From NCBI RefSeq assembly GCF_022376445.1, contig NW_025955065.1, forward strand, positions 1-64,000: DNA of 64,000 nucleotides, read 5' to 3'. The position numbers were made by a program, and so were the translations under genes. Source of the stretch: Fomitopsis serialis. Its lineage: Eukaryota > Basidiomycota > Agaricomycetes > Polyporales > Fomitopsidaceae. Below the pieces are notes generated by a model. It was not told the origin of the DNA. It did no database searches and worked only from the letters and a program-made list of their open reading frames with translations. Shown here piece after piece: positions 1 to 13,453 of this stretch. The first letter of the stretch is position 1. Each line of letters opens with the position of its first letter.

Positions 1-637
1 CGTCATCTTGAAACCTACTAGTACTAGTGATTCTCCTTCTAGCCTATATCCTCTTAGTCTGTCTGTCTGTCCGGACCATTGATCGAGACGCGTACCATAC
101 CGCACATTCTAGTCCTTCCTCTTTTGTCTTCAAGAACGAACTTTGGTCCTAATGCCTGTATACCTTCCGGCCCCCTGCCGGTGTACTGTACACTAGTATA
201 GTTTGTGCATGTGTAGCCGTTTGTAGCGATTGACCGTATGAATCTTTCCTTTCGTCTTTCTGCGTGTCCGAATTGACGTGTGTGGTGGGATGGTTAGATT
301 CTTTGTCAAAATGACTTGGAGTGGAAGATGTTCTCTGGCGGGCAGTGAAGCTCTGAGGTATCATTCGGTGGCGTGGCGGCCGACCAAGAGTTTCTCAGCT
401 GCAGATAGCATACCACGCAGATACAGCCGTTACCTATGTGCACCATAACCCCCGGTCGGCGTTAGTCCGTTGGCGATGCGCGAGGATGATGGTGTTGTCT
501 CATCCCTCATGCGTGGGCTCAAAATCGATTGCGGGAACGTAACCAATACAATGCGTAAGTTAGACAATGACGAGCGGAGCTGTGAATACCGGCCACCAAA
601 ACCCTCTAGAAACCCTCCGACTGTAACCATGCGTGCG
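1..637. other. No gene recognised
   Basis: This is the 3' flank of the CUE-domain gene that ends at 638. Short ORFs exist on both strands, but none shows a recognisable domain or credible splice pattern. Confidence 0.5.
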
Positions 638-1540
638 TCATGACGAGGAAGCCTCCTTCGCTTGCTGTGCAAGCAACCGCCTAGAGAGAACAATCGTCAG
701 TCAGAACGTTGATACGACCACGGACAAAACGCGGTACGCACTGCCTGGCGGCAAGGATCATCTGCGCCTTCCTCTCGCGCAAGCTCGCCTCCCGCTTCTC
801 AGCATTCTCCTCCCACACCGCTCGCCCTGCGGCCTCTTCCGGCGTCCGCGCCTCGACGCCGGACGAGAGCGCCACACGGTCTTCGAGGTTGTACCGCTCG
901 ATGAGGCTCGAGGACTTGGACTTGCTCGAGGACGACGAGGCGGCTGCTGGAGTGGGTCCCCGACGGGCGGGCGCGGTGTCTGTTGAGTTGAGTGCGCGGG
1001 GATAGAGCGTGTAGTACGCGGGTGGTGGCTGTGCAGGCTGTGAGTGCGCGGGAGTCGAGAAGAGCAGGGGCAGACGTACCGCGGGCAGGAAGCCACGCTC
1101 GAGGATGGTATTCGTGGTCGTCTGCACGCTTCCGGTGCGTAGGAGGTCGTATCGGATGTTGTCACTGTGCATTCGCACGTACGCCCTCAGCGGCGTGTTC
1201 GCGCCTCAGCATCATGGTTAACATACCTTGGGATGTCAGGGAACATAGTATGTACGGTGTCGACCTGCAGACACCCTCCGGGTCATGTTCGTCTCTCGCG
1301 CGCGCGACTGTATGCACATACCATGTCTACCGTAACATTCTTCGGTCGGAATCCGAGCACGGTTGATGGAGACGGTCCTGAGGATGTGTCCTTCCCTACG
1401 CGACGAGCGGTGGACCGAGGTTGAGCGCGACTCCGAGGCGAGCTACTAGCACGGGGACGACATGACGTACCAGACGTTGCCCACCGGACGATGAAGACAA
1501 TAACCGCGACCGCAACAACAACGTTCAGAACTTCGCCCAT
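638..1540 (-). CDS. CUE-domain ER membrane protein (ERAD, Cue1-like)
   Basis: Six-exon model on the minus strand: 1540-1471, 1377-1322, 1264-1227, 1164-1080, 1037-742 and 680-638. All phases agree and give 195 aa. The N-terminus (MGEVLNVVVAVAVIVFIVRW) is a single membrane anchor. It is followed by a CUE domain containing GFRPKNVT, MFPDIPSDNIRYDLLRTGSV and ILERGF, a PPPAYYTLYPR linker, a Ser/Ala-rich stretch, and a conserved tail (SLIERYNLEDR, KREASLRERKAQMILAARQ). The model ends RLLAQQAKEASSS. In the family, Cue1 anchors the E2 Ubc7 at the ER and activates ubiquitin-chain formation in ERAD; that role here is inferred from homology. It is divergent from the UBX-domain gene at 1958. A ~140-bp piece around exon 2 is duplicated at 21.23-21.37 kb. 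Confidence 0.85.
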
Positions 1541-1957
1541 ATTGTTGAACTGACTGCTGGGTATGAAGGAAAGAAAGATACTATCTCAATGAAGGCGTGA
1601 AGGCGGAGCTGTTCGCGGGTAGAAAGTGGCGTTCAATGGACGATCGCCCGAGTTCCACGTATTTTGTGCCGACAAGAGTTTCTATTGTAGCTTATAGACC
1701 ACAGCTGGATAGCATACTGTAGCACTTACATTTATAATCCTTATGAAAACTAGCGTGAAGCGCTCACGTGCAGCGCGGTCAAATAGAGCACTCTCGGAGC
1801 AGTGCGGCACTTGGCCGACACTCTTCCACAACTCTTCCACACCCCTCAGGCTCTGCTACTGCCTATATAACCTGCTTCACGACGGCCGACACTCGTTGAC
1901 ATTCATCCTAGGTTTTTGTTGAATGAACTTGTGCAAGTATAATCATCTGGTGATATA
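1541..1957. promoter_or_regulatory. Shared intergenic region between two divergent ERAD genes
   Basis: The 417-bp gap separates the ATG of the CUE gene (-) from the ATG of the UBX gene (+). A TATATAA box lies at about 1864-1870, some 90 bp upstream of the plus-strand ATG. No TATA box is obvious for the minus-strand gene. Use as a bidirectional promoter is inferred from spacing only. Confidence 0.5.
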
Positions 1958-4494
1958 ATGGACGTCGACGCGCTCTCCGCCACGCAGAAGGAAGCCCTGG
2001 CTCAGCTCCAGGCTATTATGGACGGGGTGATGCCGACGTCGCAATTGGCGGTGTTGGAAAGTGTCGACTGGGACGTACAGGTGAGTGGTACGTTCTCGTT
2101 TATTCTTCAGTCGTCCCGTTCGAAGCCCGGGTAGGCATGTACATCTGTCTGCTGAGACAAACCGTGGCCGCTTGCAATCCCTGTAGTCGCGTTACTCATG
2201 CTTGCAGTGTGGATGTGGCCTATCAGGTCGAGTGACTCACGTGGGGGCTCATGCAGATGCCCCCCGTCGCCGAACGGCTGTGCGCACGAGTTGAACCGCC
2301 ATGCCTTGTGCGGTGTGTCCGCCCGACTCGCACGCACGCGGGCCTGCTGTCACCTACTGCAGATGATGCAGTCGTGGTGTGGATACAGTTGCCGTGCTGG
2401 TACTCACAACCACGTACGTATGCCCTGCTGAATGTTTGGGCCTTCATGCGGGCCGCTCCAGCACTGTCTTATGCCAGTATGTGGCTGAAACTTGAACGTT
2501 GCTCATCCAGTCGTGGCGATAGATTTAATGCTTCTTATGACTTGTTTCGTGCCGGAAAAAGGGAGTGACATACAATCACCTATCGTCTATTCCTCCTTTC
2601 CTCATCATTTTCTGACCGCAGCGTTATGGATAATCTGATCATGTTCTCTGTCTGGACAGCGTGCCGCTAACCTAATATTCGAGAACGGAATCCCACCCAC
2701 CAAGCCGCGCTCCCCGTCACCCGTCTCGCACATCGAAGAATTCGACATCGACGACTCTTCCCAAGGCCTCCTAGGCAACAATTCCGCGGCGGACGCGAGT
2801 TCCGGCGCGTGCACCCGTCGTCATCCGGAGCACTGAGCGCACGACCTCTGCGCGCGATCCTCGCCGTCCTCACGCTCCCGCTGCGCCTTCTCACGTCCGT
2901 GCTCCGTTTCATCTTCCGCATCCTGCGTATTCCATTCCCGCAATTCGTGCCCTTTACGTGGTCAAGCCTACAATACCGCCCGCTTGGCCCTGGTTCGGGT
3001 GGTGATGGACGCGCGCTGGACCCGAGGGCGCAGGCGGAGCGGTGGGTGCGCGCACTCGAGGAGGAGACGGGTGCGGTCTGTGTAGGGCGCGCGGGAGCGA
3101 GGAGGGCGGAGGCGAAGGCCGGGAGCGTAGCGAGCGGTGCGGACGTAGCGGGCCCGTCAAGCTTGACATCGCGAGCGGGCGCGTATGAGGAGGATGGGGG
3201 CGAGGGCGTGACGAAGTTCCTGCCGGACTTCTTCCTGGGGAGCTATGAGGAGTTTGTGAGAACGTGCGAGCGGGGTGCGAAGATTGGGTGCGTGGTGCTC
3301 GTCAGCGAGGAGCATGATGATGTGCCAGAGTTCAAGAGGTTCGTGTTGAATCTGTGTCGTAGTTCTGACTGAGTCCAATTGTTTGCAGGGGCACCTTGAC
3401 GGACCCGACACTGATCAAGCTCATCCAGGACAACGATATCTTAGTCTGGGGCGGTGATATCCGGGACAGAGAGGCATGGAGTGGTGCGCCGAATAACGAT
3501 TCCATACGAGTACCGTCTAACAGACCCGATTACAGCCGCACAGAAGCTGCAGGCGACGACGTACCCCTCCGTCGCTTTCATCGCGCTCCAGCAGCGCCGG
3601 CTGGGAGGCTCCGGCTCGTCGTCAGCACCCGTCCTGACCGTCCTCTCGCGGCAGCAAGGACCGTCTGTCCCATCAACATCTGCCCCCACTGCTGCGCAGA
3701 GCCTCGTCACGCACCTCACCGAGCAGCTGCTCCCGCGCGTCACACCCTTCCTCGCCAAGATCCGTGCCCAAGCAGCGGAGCGCGAGCGCGAGCGGCAGCT
3801 GCGCGCAGAGCAAGATCGCGCATTCGAGGAGAGCAGGCAGAAGGACAAGGAGCGCATCGAGCAGCGCCAGAGCGAGGAGCGGCGCGCCCAGCAAGAGCAG
3901 CGACGCCAAATTGAGGCAGAGGCGCGTGCTCGAGACGAAGCTCGCGCGAAGGAGGAAGCACGGCACGCATGGGAGGCGCACCGCATGGAATGGCGCAAGT
4001 ACCTCCGGCGCGGGCTCGTTATGCGCGAGCCAAGGCCGGGCGAAACTGGGCGGGGGAAGACGATGCGGATCGGGCTGCGGATGCCGGACGGGCGGCGGTC
4101 GGTGAGGTTCTTTGGCGAGGGCGACACATTGACGGCGCTCTATGCGTACGTGGACTCGATGTTCGTGCCCAAGGAGGTCCCTGACAAGGGGGACCCGCTG
4201 GGACCCCCGGAGAACGGTGAACCGGGCGAAGCGGGGCTGGTCAAGGAGATCGAGCGCTCCGGGCGCGCTCCGGAGAAGTGGTGGGCCTTCAAGCTGTGGC
4301 TGGCGTACCCGCGGAAGGAGGTCGTGTGGGAGCCCGCGAGGCGGCTCGGCGACGTCGAGGCCCTGCGAGGAGGTGGGCAGTTGGTTGTGGAGTTGGGTGC
4401 GGGTGCGGAGAGCGCGAAGGCGAAGGGAAAGCAACGTGCGTCGGACGTATTGGCTGGTGGTGAGGACGACGACGGGTACGAGACGGAGGAGTGA
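1958..4494 (+). CDS. UBX-domain protein, Ubx2/FAF2 (UBXD8)-like
   Basis: Exon 1 (1958-2080) encodes a UBA-like domain with ALAQLQAIMDG and LAVLESVDWDVQ. Exon 2 starts at 2660 (RAANLIFENG, then EEFDIDDSSQG). A hydrophobic membrane hairpin follows (RPLRAILAVLTLPLRLL). The UAS thioredoxin-like domain continues through an intron at 3339-3388 (EFKR/GTLTDPTLIKLIQ, VWGGDIRDREAW) and another at 3484-3535 (AAQKLQATTYPSVAF). A long charged coiled coil and a C-terminal UBX domain (MRIGLRMPDGRRSVRFF) follow, ending at TGA 4492-4494. Ubx2/FAF2 proteins sit in the ER membrane and recruit Cdc48/p97 to ERAD substrates. The reading frame breaks inside exon 2: the 2660 frame stops at ~2836 and the rest is in another frame, overlapping about 2660-2836. 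Only an implausibly short 32-nt GT-AG intron (2799-2830) would join them. It may be a frameshift, assembly error or unusual splice. Confidence 0.82.
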
Positions 4495-4994
4495 GCGGTG
4501 GGCTCGGGATATTTGAGACACGATGTGTCACCGCAGTAGACTTGATTTGGACGGACTTGTCGCTACACTCGCTATCGTACGTTTCTCTAGTCATAGACAG
4601 CTTCCTAGTATCCTTGATCAATCCTCTGAACATGCACTGGCTGCGAAACCATAGTCACAGTCAAGGGCCGGAGCTCGAGGCCCTTCTCGTCCATGTTGGC
4701 TTGATGCTTGGTAGTCCACCCGGCTCGTTGATTTCCAGGAACCTTTAGTTCGCACTATCATATATGAGTACCTTACTGCGAGAGCTCCTAGCTATAGCCG
4801 TTGTTGACTCATCGTACTCCATTCTTTACGCCGATACTTGCTATGTCCGGCCGGGACCTCCGCCGGGTTATGTTGCTCGGTAAGTCCAGTACTACGGACT
4901 CAAATCCTGGGCTAATGGTAAGTGGATAAGCAGGTAGCTATAAACTATAGGGGTCAACCGATCAAGTGGTACCGCCTCGAAGGTGGCACCAATC

Positions 4995-5028
4995 CCCTCC
5001 TCCTCCTCCTCCTCCTCCTCCTCCTCCT
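4995..5028. repeat. (TCC)n microsatellite
   Basis: About eleven uninterrupted TCC units lie inside repeat copy a. Confidence 0.95.
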
Positions 5029-5107
5029 TCGGCCAGGCGCCCAGGCATGAATTCCAGAGAAGACGGGAGGGCTCCGAATCGCACAGTGGGAGGCTCGTAA
5101 GAGCAGT

Positions 5108-5121
5108 GGGGGGGGGGGGGG
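5108..5121. repeat. G14 homopolymer
   Basis: A run of 14 G on the plus strand. It is a possible G-quadruplex or a sequencing weak spot. Confidence 0.9.
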
Positions 5122-5491
5122 CGGTCGGCGAACACAATTGAATGGTAACGTACACACCCAGTAAGGCCATATGTATCAAACTCCGAGATCATAGCTTACA
5201 AAAGCATCGCAAACACTGGCAGCTCCAACAAGAACAAGACTATCCTAGTCTCCCCAGGCAGACGTAGACAATTCCTTCAACCTTCGTGCCTCACTTGAGC
5301 AAGAGACAGTAAAGAGCGCCGACTCAGAGGCGCGGGCGCGGCAGCCAATCAGGAGCGCGAGAACGCGTCAGTGGCTGCGTGCGGCGCCACCCCGCACTCC
5401 TTCCACTCCTTCTCCCTCCTTCTCCCTCTCGTGGCCTCTCCCGGATCCCCTTTGCGATATTCTTCTGGTTTGTGGCATCTACGTGGCGAAC

Positions 5492-8213
<2,722 letters not shown>

Positions 8214-10800
8214 TTTTGCTGTAGCTCGCTGGTAGCGATCGTTTTGTATGTACGATGGCCTCTGTAGATTTTGGGTGAGGCGTTGTGTGCTAGTACTTGA
8301 GTGCCATGACTGTAATGGCAACACGAGGATGTCAAGGTCGTTCTTCGGTGTGCCTTAGTCTCATACCAAAGACACTCCGCACGGGTGAGGGGTTCAACTT
8401 CTCGCAGGCTCACCCAATGCGCCGCGGGCAGCATCGTCGAAGTCGAGTTCTTATCCGTGAGTACTCATACCTGTTTCTTGTACGATAATGTCGAGAAGCT
8501 ACTGCGTTATCAAGCCTGCTCTTACTTATAGTAGAGGAGCAGACGTCACCACGTCTAGTGGCATGCTACCGGCGATCAACGCCTCTTCGAATGTCGGCGC
8601 TCTCTTGACTTCGGTACGCATGGGTTGTTTCGAATTGCGGCTGAGCTCGTACTTACAAGGCATGCAGAGTAGGCGCGATCCTGAAGCTGTTTCGCTCATT
8701 GACGGTGGTTCGCCCACCTGATAATATAGCCGTGATGCGCCAACAACTGACTTCAAGATATTCCAATGCTATCTTTGGATCCGTACGACTTCATGCTGAC
8801 TCTCCGCTGTTTTAAGTACTTGACTCAGACACTACAAGCAGGCGGCAATCTCGGCGAGACCCTTGAAGATGGCCTCATCAAGGTATGCTATAGTCATCTC
8901 TTGTCGTCCGGTGCCTAGACACCAATGCTTCGTGCTCATGTCCTATTACCGTCAGTCCGGAGGGTATCAGACGCTCAGGATATAAAATAGGGTGTGCATG
9001 CTCCCGACGCCTTAGCGGGTCCGCACTTTGAGTCTGTGACCGACTGCCAGTGTCAGGTTGATATTAGCAACGCTTCGCTACATACCCAAGACGAACCGGC
9101 CACGGCGTTGTCAGGTGCGCTGGTGCTGTCTCGTCTCTCCGTTTCCTCTCACGCTGACGTTCTATCAGTCCAAACAGGATGCGCTCCGTCAGATGTCAAG
9201 GCGTGCGCGATCCCGGCGGCTGGCAACTTAGAAACGCGCCCTTTCAATGTCGTGTGTCGCTGCGAAATTATGCGATTACACCTCACAGTGACTACGCACT
9301 GACGTTTCGCACTACTGAGCAGGTGCTCTCAATCAGAGTTATCGTGGTGCGTACGAGATCAAGCGAGGTATGCGCGATCGAGTCGATGGCCGACTAGCTG
9401 AGTTGCACCATGTACCGCACAAGACACGACCGACTACATACGTCGCAACTGACTCAGACCTGTCAGGTATTGTACGGACTCCCGTCATGCGCTGACTGCG
9501 TATCTCACATTATCGCAGTACCTCGTTGTTGCCGCGCCCTTATTCGACTGTCGGTGAGTTCATTTCATCCGGTCATCCAGAGAGCTTCCCAACAGATATA
9601 TAGGCCGGGGGACGTGTCCGGTTACAGAAGAAGTCGAGTACGTGCTAGTGTCCGTAGCACCGTCGTTTGTAGTCTGCATCCAACCGACGACGCGCGTGGG
9701 CACATCGTCACAGGTTACGACCTGTTCGCTGCTCGAGTAAGCAGCGAGTCGGATCGGCCTAATCATCGCTCGCCGGGCAAATGCTATGGTTGAGTACACG
9801 CTGAGCTTGTCTCAGTTGCGGACGCCAGGAGCCTCGCGCCTCAGCCGCCGCGTTTCCCCCGATAGACCAGCGCAATTGTGATCGCTCGTCTCAGGAGACT
9901 GGCTCATCCATTGTGAGCAGAACCGACACCCCGCGTACGAACCAGGCATCGCACGCACACGAGGAGACCGGGAAACCTATGCATACAGCCTGAGTGGCCC
10001 AGTCGCCGTATAGATACATCGAACGACCGACCTAGACGTGAACGCAGATGCGCCAGGTCGTCAGCGCGTCAGCGTTGATGCACTCACGGGCGAAGACCGC
10101 TCACCCTGCTGCTTAGCGTGGTTTAGTCCCCGCTACGCGCCGGAGTGTCGGTGACCCAGTGACGGCAACCGCCTCGTCCACCGGCCAGCAGGAACCATAG
10201 GATGAGCGTCCAGCTGGACTCGGTCGTGGTGCGTGCGGATGTCTTCAAGACGTCAGTTGGTCCGCGTTCCTGCCATCCGTGAGCGCGTAGACAACGACGT
10301 TGACGACCTGCGTTCGCACCTTCCTCTGCTCGCTACCGCCCTCCCTCTTGCCTCGCATCCTTGCCTTCCGCGCAACGTGCACCCAGCCTTCCGGCCACAT
10401 CCTCCCTCCGTTCGATCTTGTGTGGATTCGTGCCGACCTTTCGTCCCAGGTCGCTTGGTGCATGTCGCGGTACGGCGAGTTGGTCCCTGCGCATGCACCC
10501 TTCAGCGAAGTCTAGCGAGGTGCGTCCGTGCATGGGCTGACGCGTCCACCGGGTCCCGTTCTCGCCTCCACGTCTCGCGTCGTCCTGCCCGTGTCCACGT
10601 CGCCTCTGAGCCTGACTTGACCATGCTGACGTGGCTCATTCATGTACAACTGTACGTGCAGTGTACGTGAACGCGTGGACTGCGGTATACGTTCCGCGCT
10701 CTTCACTTCCGTACGTGCGAGAACGTTGGTTCCTCTGCAGTCCGCGCAGTGGCCTCCCGAGAGATCCTCGCAGTGCAGTGTCGCACTGGCAGCGCGGAAC
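8214..10800. other. No gene recognised
   Basis: Intergenic sequence downstream of the helicase. Short ORFs on both strands lack known domains, and none forms a convincing spliced gene. Nothing further is supported. Confidence 0.5.
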
Positions 10801-10819
10801 GTGCCATGGAGCGGGCTGG

Positions 10820-12520
10820 GTGTCCGTGTGTATGCGTGTCCCGTGGGCTGCGAATCTCACTGACGACGGATGCTAGAGCTGGCATCTGGCATCGACGTTG
10901 GTGGCACATAGAGGTGGCGAGATGGGGATGGCGAGAGGGGTGAGCGATCCCAAGGCAATAGAGGGGCGTTGGGTGTGTTGATACGAAGTGGGAGACGGGG
11001 ACGTAGCTGGCAAGCGATCAGACAGGGCGTGCGTGAGTACTCGAGACACTTAGTTACCCAGCTATTCAATAGCCTATTACGGTGCCACACTTGTCCTCAC
11101 GAATCCCGTCCGTGCGCGTCCGTCCTGCTGGCATGCCAGTACATAAGAGCCCGTCCCGAGTGGTCGTGCGCTGGTCGAGTCGTCGCTGCTGTATGGGAGG
11201 TCGCGACCAGGGACTTGAACGTTTGAAGCAAGGAGATGGTCAGGAATCCGGTCATGCAGGCGAGCCGCGGAACCAAATTTAGCGTCCACGAAGCGCCTAA
11301 GATCGCATCGCTACCGGTCGACTGCGGTTGTACCCGACCAGTCGCGTCATTCGAATTGCTCCTCCACAGACCTCCACAGACCACTGGCGAGCCACGTCAA
11401 TTCAGGTAGGACTGATGTCATCTCATGTCGCGCATAGCTGAAGACCATTAATCGACAATTTTCCTGTGGCGGCATAAGCCGTTGACGGGCATCTATCCGT
11501 CCTACGAGCAGCTGGATACACGGCAAAGAGTGATAAACGGGTAGGTATTATAATGCTCGACAGTCAATAGGAGGGTCACACCGGCGAAGCTGATCTGACG
11601 ACCGTTACTTCAGGTAGCCGAGAGACTGTGGAGGAGATGCTCATAGCAAGCTGGATTGTTCAGAACGCAGAGATGAGGGGTTGAGTGCCGGCGAGACTGA
11701 CGCCGTTCAGCGGTCGACATTCCTAGGAGGGCGAATACGAGGACTGGCCAGGGATAGCGTAGCGAGAGGTCTTCAAGTCATATCCATGAACAGGGCCAGA
11801 GGAAGTGTGCGCACTTGCAGGTATCCGTAGAGTATTGGTGAGTAGCCGGGGAGGAGTGCAGCAGAGGCGGGGCTCTTGAGGTGCCAGGTGCCATTGGGAG
11901 GCTACGTGAACGGCGACTGCCAGCGTAGCACGGCGAGGAGAAGAAGATGCGCGATGGTTCGAACGTTCTCGCTGAGGCTCGCTGCCGTCAGTGGAGGGGA
12001 ACGAGGGTGTGCGACGCGCCCAAGACGCACCTCGGACGATTGTCGGAGACGGCGCGCGGAGGAGGAGCAGGAGCAGGAAGCGCCCTCGACGAGCTCAGTT
12101 GGCGCCGGGCGACATTGCCATCTACCACTCCCCGACCTAGCTTCAATCGATATTACAGCCTGAGCTACACACGCATCTCCCGGGTCGCACGAAGGAGCAC
12201 GTCGCTGCCACAATGTAAAACACGGGCGGATGACGGGCGGGACGCTAGGCTCAGCTGACGTCACACTCAACGCCTCGGGTCGTCCTGGACAGCGCAGCTT
12301 GGACCCCAGCCTCCCCGCCTTCGTGCGCATACACACCGGTGGAACTCCTGAGTTAGGTGGTCCGAGTCAAGGAGTCGGATGACGTCGCGGAGCTCCCACT
12401 GCCAGTGACTCTGCTCGAGGCCTCCTGCTGGCGGTACGTCCTGTCTCGTCCGTCTACAATTTGTGTTTCCCTGCCTCATTACAAATCCCTTTCGTTGTAT
12501 GCATTCGCTTCTTTATCCCT
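10820..12520. repeat. Dispersed repeat family R, longest copy (R1)
   Basis: It shares ordered blocks with 22.74-23.57 kb. These are CTGACGACGG, AAGGAGATGGTC, GCGCCTAAGATCGCATCGCT, CGACACGCCC-like segments, GGGCGGGACGCT, CAGCTGACGTCACACTCAAC, and a terminal CTGSCGGYRYGTCYTGT. Part is also found at 61.5-61.7 kb, and the terminal motif recurs at 20.33 kb. An ~800-bp insert (11.44-12.0 kb region) is specific to this copy. The repeat encodes no recognisable protein. It looks like a non-autonomous transposon whose class I cannot assign. Confidence 0.65.
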
Positions 12521-13453
12521 CAATGTCAACTCATTCGCGAGCGCCGCCCAGCTTAGGCCTCCTCGGCTGAACTGGCTGCACGCTCGACAGTCGCGTCAAG
12601 TGGTATATACCGCGTCGAAGGTGGCGCCCTTCCGCCAGGCGTCCAGACATGAGTGCATGAGTTCCAGACAAGACTGGAAGGATGCGAGTTGCCGCATGCG
12701 AGGCTTGTGAGAGCGGGAGGTGGTGATGACCGAGGGACGAGACTACGGTATGTACTAAAGCTTACCTAGTCTACACAGATGCTGGTGCAGCAGTGACTGA
12801 GGCAGGTCCGTCAACCCGGCGCGACGTACTACGAGCAATGTTGCTGTCTCAGGGTAGCACAGAAGACTGCGCATATTAATGTCTTGTGGCCGCGGCGGCA
12901 CAAATTGTAACGGTCGTCGCGAAATATGTTCAGAACTCACAATATACTTTTCTCCCACTTATATCCGCCCTCGCTTGTCGCACACCGCTCGACGGGACGT
13001 GGCGCGTTATGTGGATACGCGATAGTCCAATAGCAACTCCAAGCAGACGTACAGGAGGCGAGTTGTACCGAATGAATAGTACATGCCAACATAATACAGA
13101 CGTTGGACAGCAACGCCCGTTCGCGGAAGCTCCAGGCGATCCGGTCGGTGAACACAAGTGTATCGTACACACAGTCAGTGAACCCGTTCGTATCGAGACT
13201 CCGAGACCATAGCTTACACAAACTTATCACAAACAGCTACACCGAGAACCAGAGTACATACACGAGAAATTAGCCCATCGCAGCCCCAGAAATCGTTCGT
13301 GCACCGAGAGGTTCATCCATCACCGTCACGGTTCGTCGAAAGTCGGCGCATGCTGTCCGCCTGCAGTGAACGTCAGCATTCGGCGGTGATGGTCTATCCA
13401 GCAACGTACGACGTACACCGTGACGTCGATGCCACCACCCTCCGTCCCCCGAA
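12521..13453. repeat. Downstream part of the DUF6535 repeat block (copy b)
   Basis: About 12.55-13.45 kb is the 3' flank of the DUF6535 gene A on the minus strand. It is closely matched at 25.79-26.68 kb, partly at 20.55-20.95 kb, and at 4.96-5.2 kb. Shared markers are GCCTCCTCG, CGCGTCAAGTGGTA and AGCAGACGTAC. No gene is supported inside it. Confidence 0.7.

Larger units (their letters stand above)
4955..5215. repeat. DUF6535-block repeat fragment (copy a)
   Basis: It shares AAGTGGTACCGC, TCGAAGGTGGC, CCAGGC and the distal TCCGAGA-CATAGCTTACA segments with 12.59-13.22 kb and 25.83-26.45 kb. It contains an expanded (TCC)n tract and a G run that the other copies lack. Confidence 0.7.
4495..5491. 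other. Intergenic, with a repeat fragment and simple repeats
   Basis: No gene is supported here. About 4955-5215 is a shortened copy of the 5' part of the DUF6535 repeat block. It matches 12.59-12.70 kb plus 13.14-13.22 kb, with the middle deleted. The 5.2-5.49 kb segment is the probable promoter and leader of the helicase gene. Confidence 0.6.

Noticed and set aside
12550..13450. Possible LTR, because the segment recurs at 25.8-26.7 kb
   Set aside because: The copies flank the 3' side of homologous genes in the same orientation. They do not bracket one element, and there are no TG...CA ends or target duplications.
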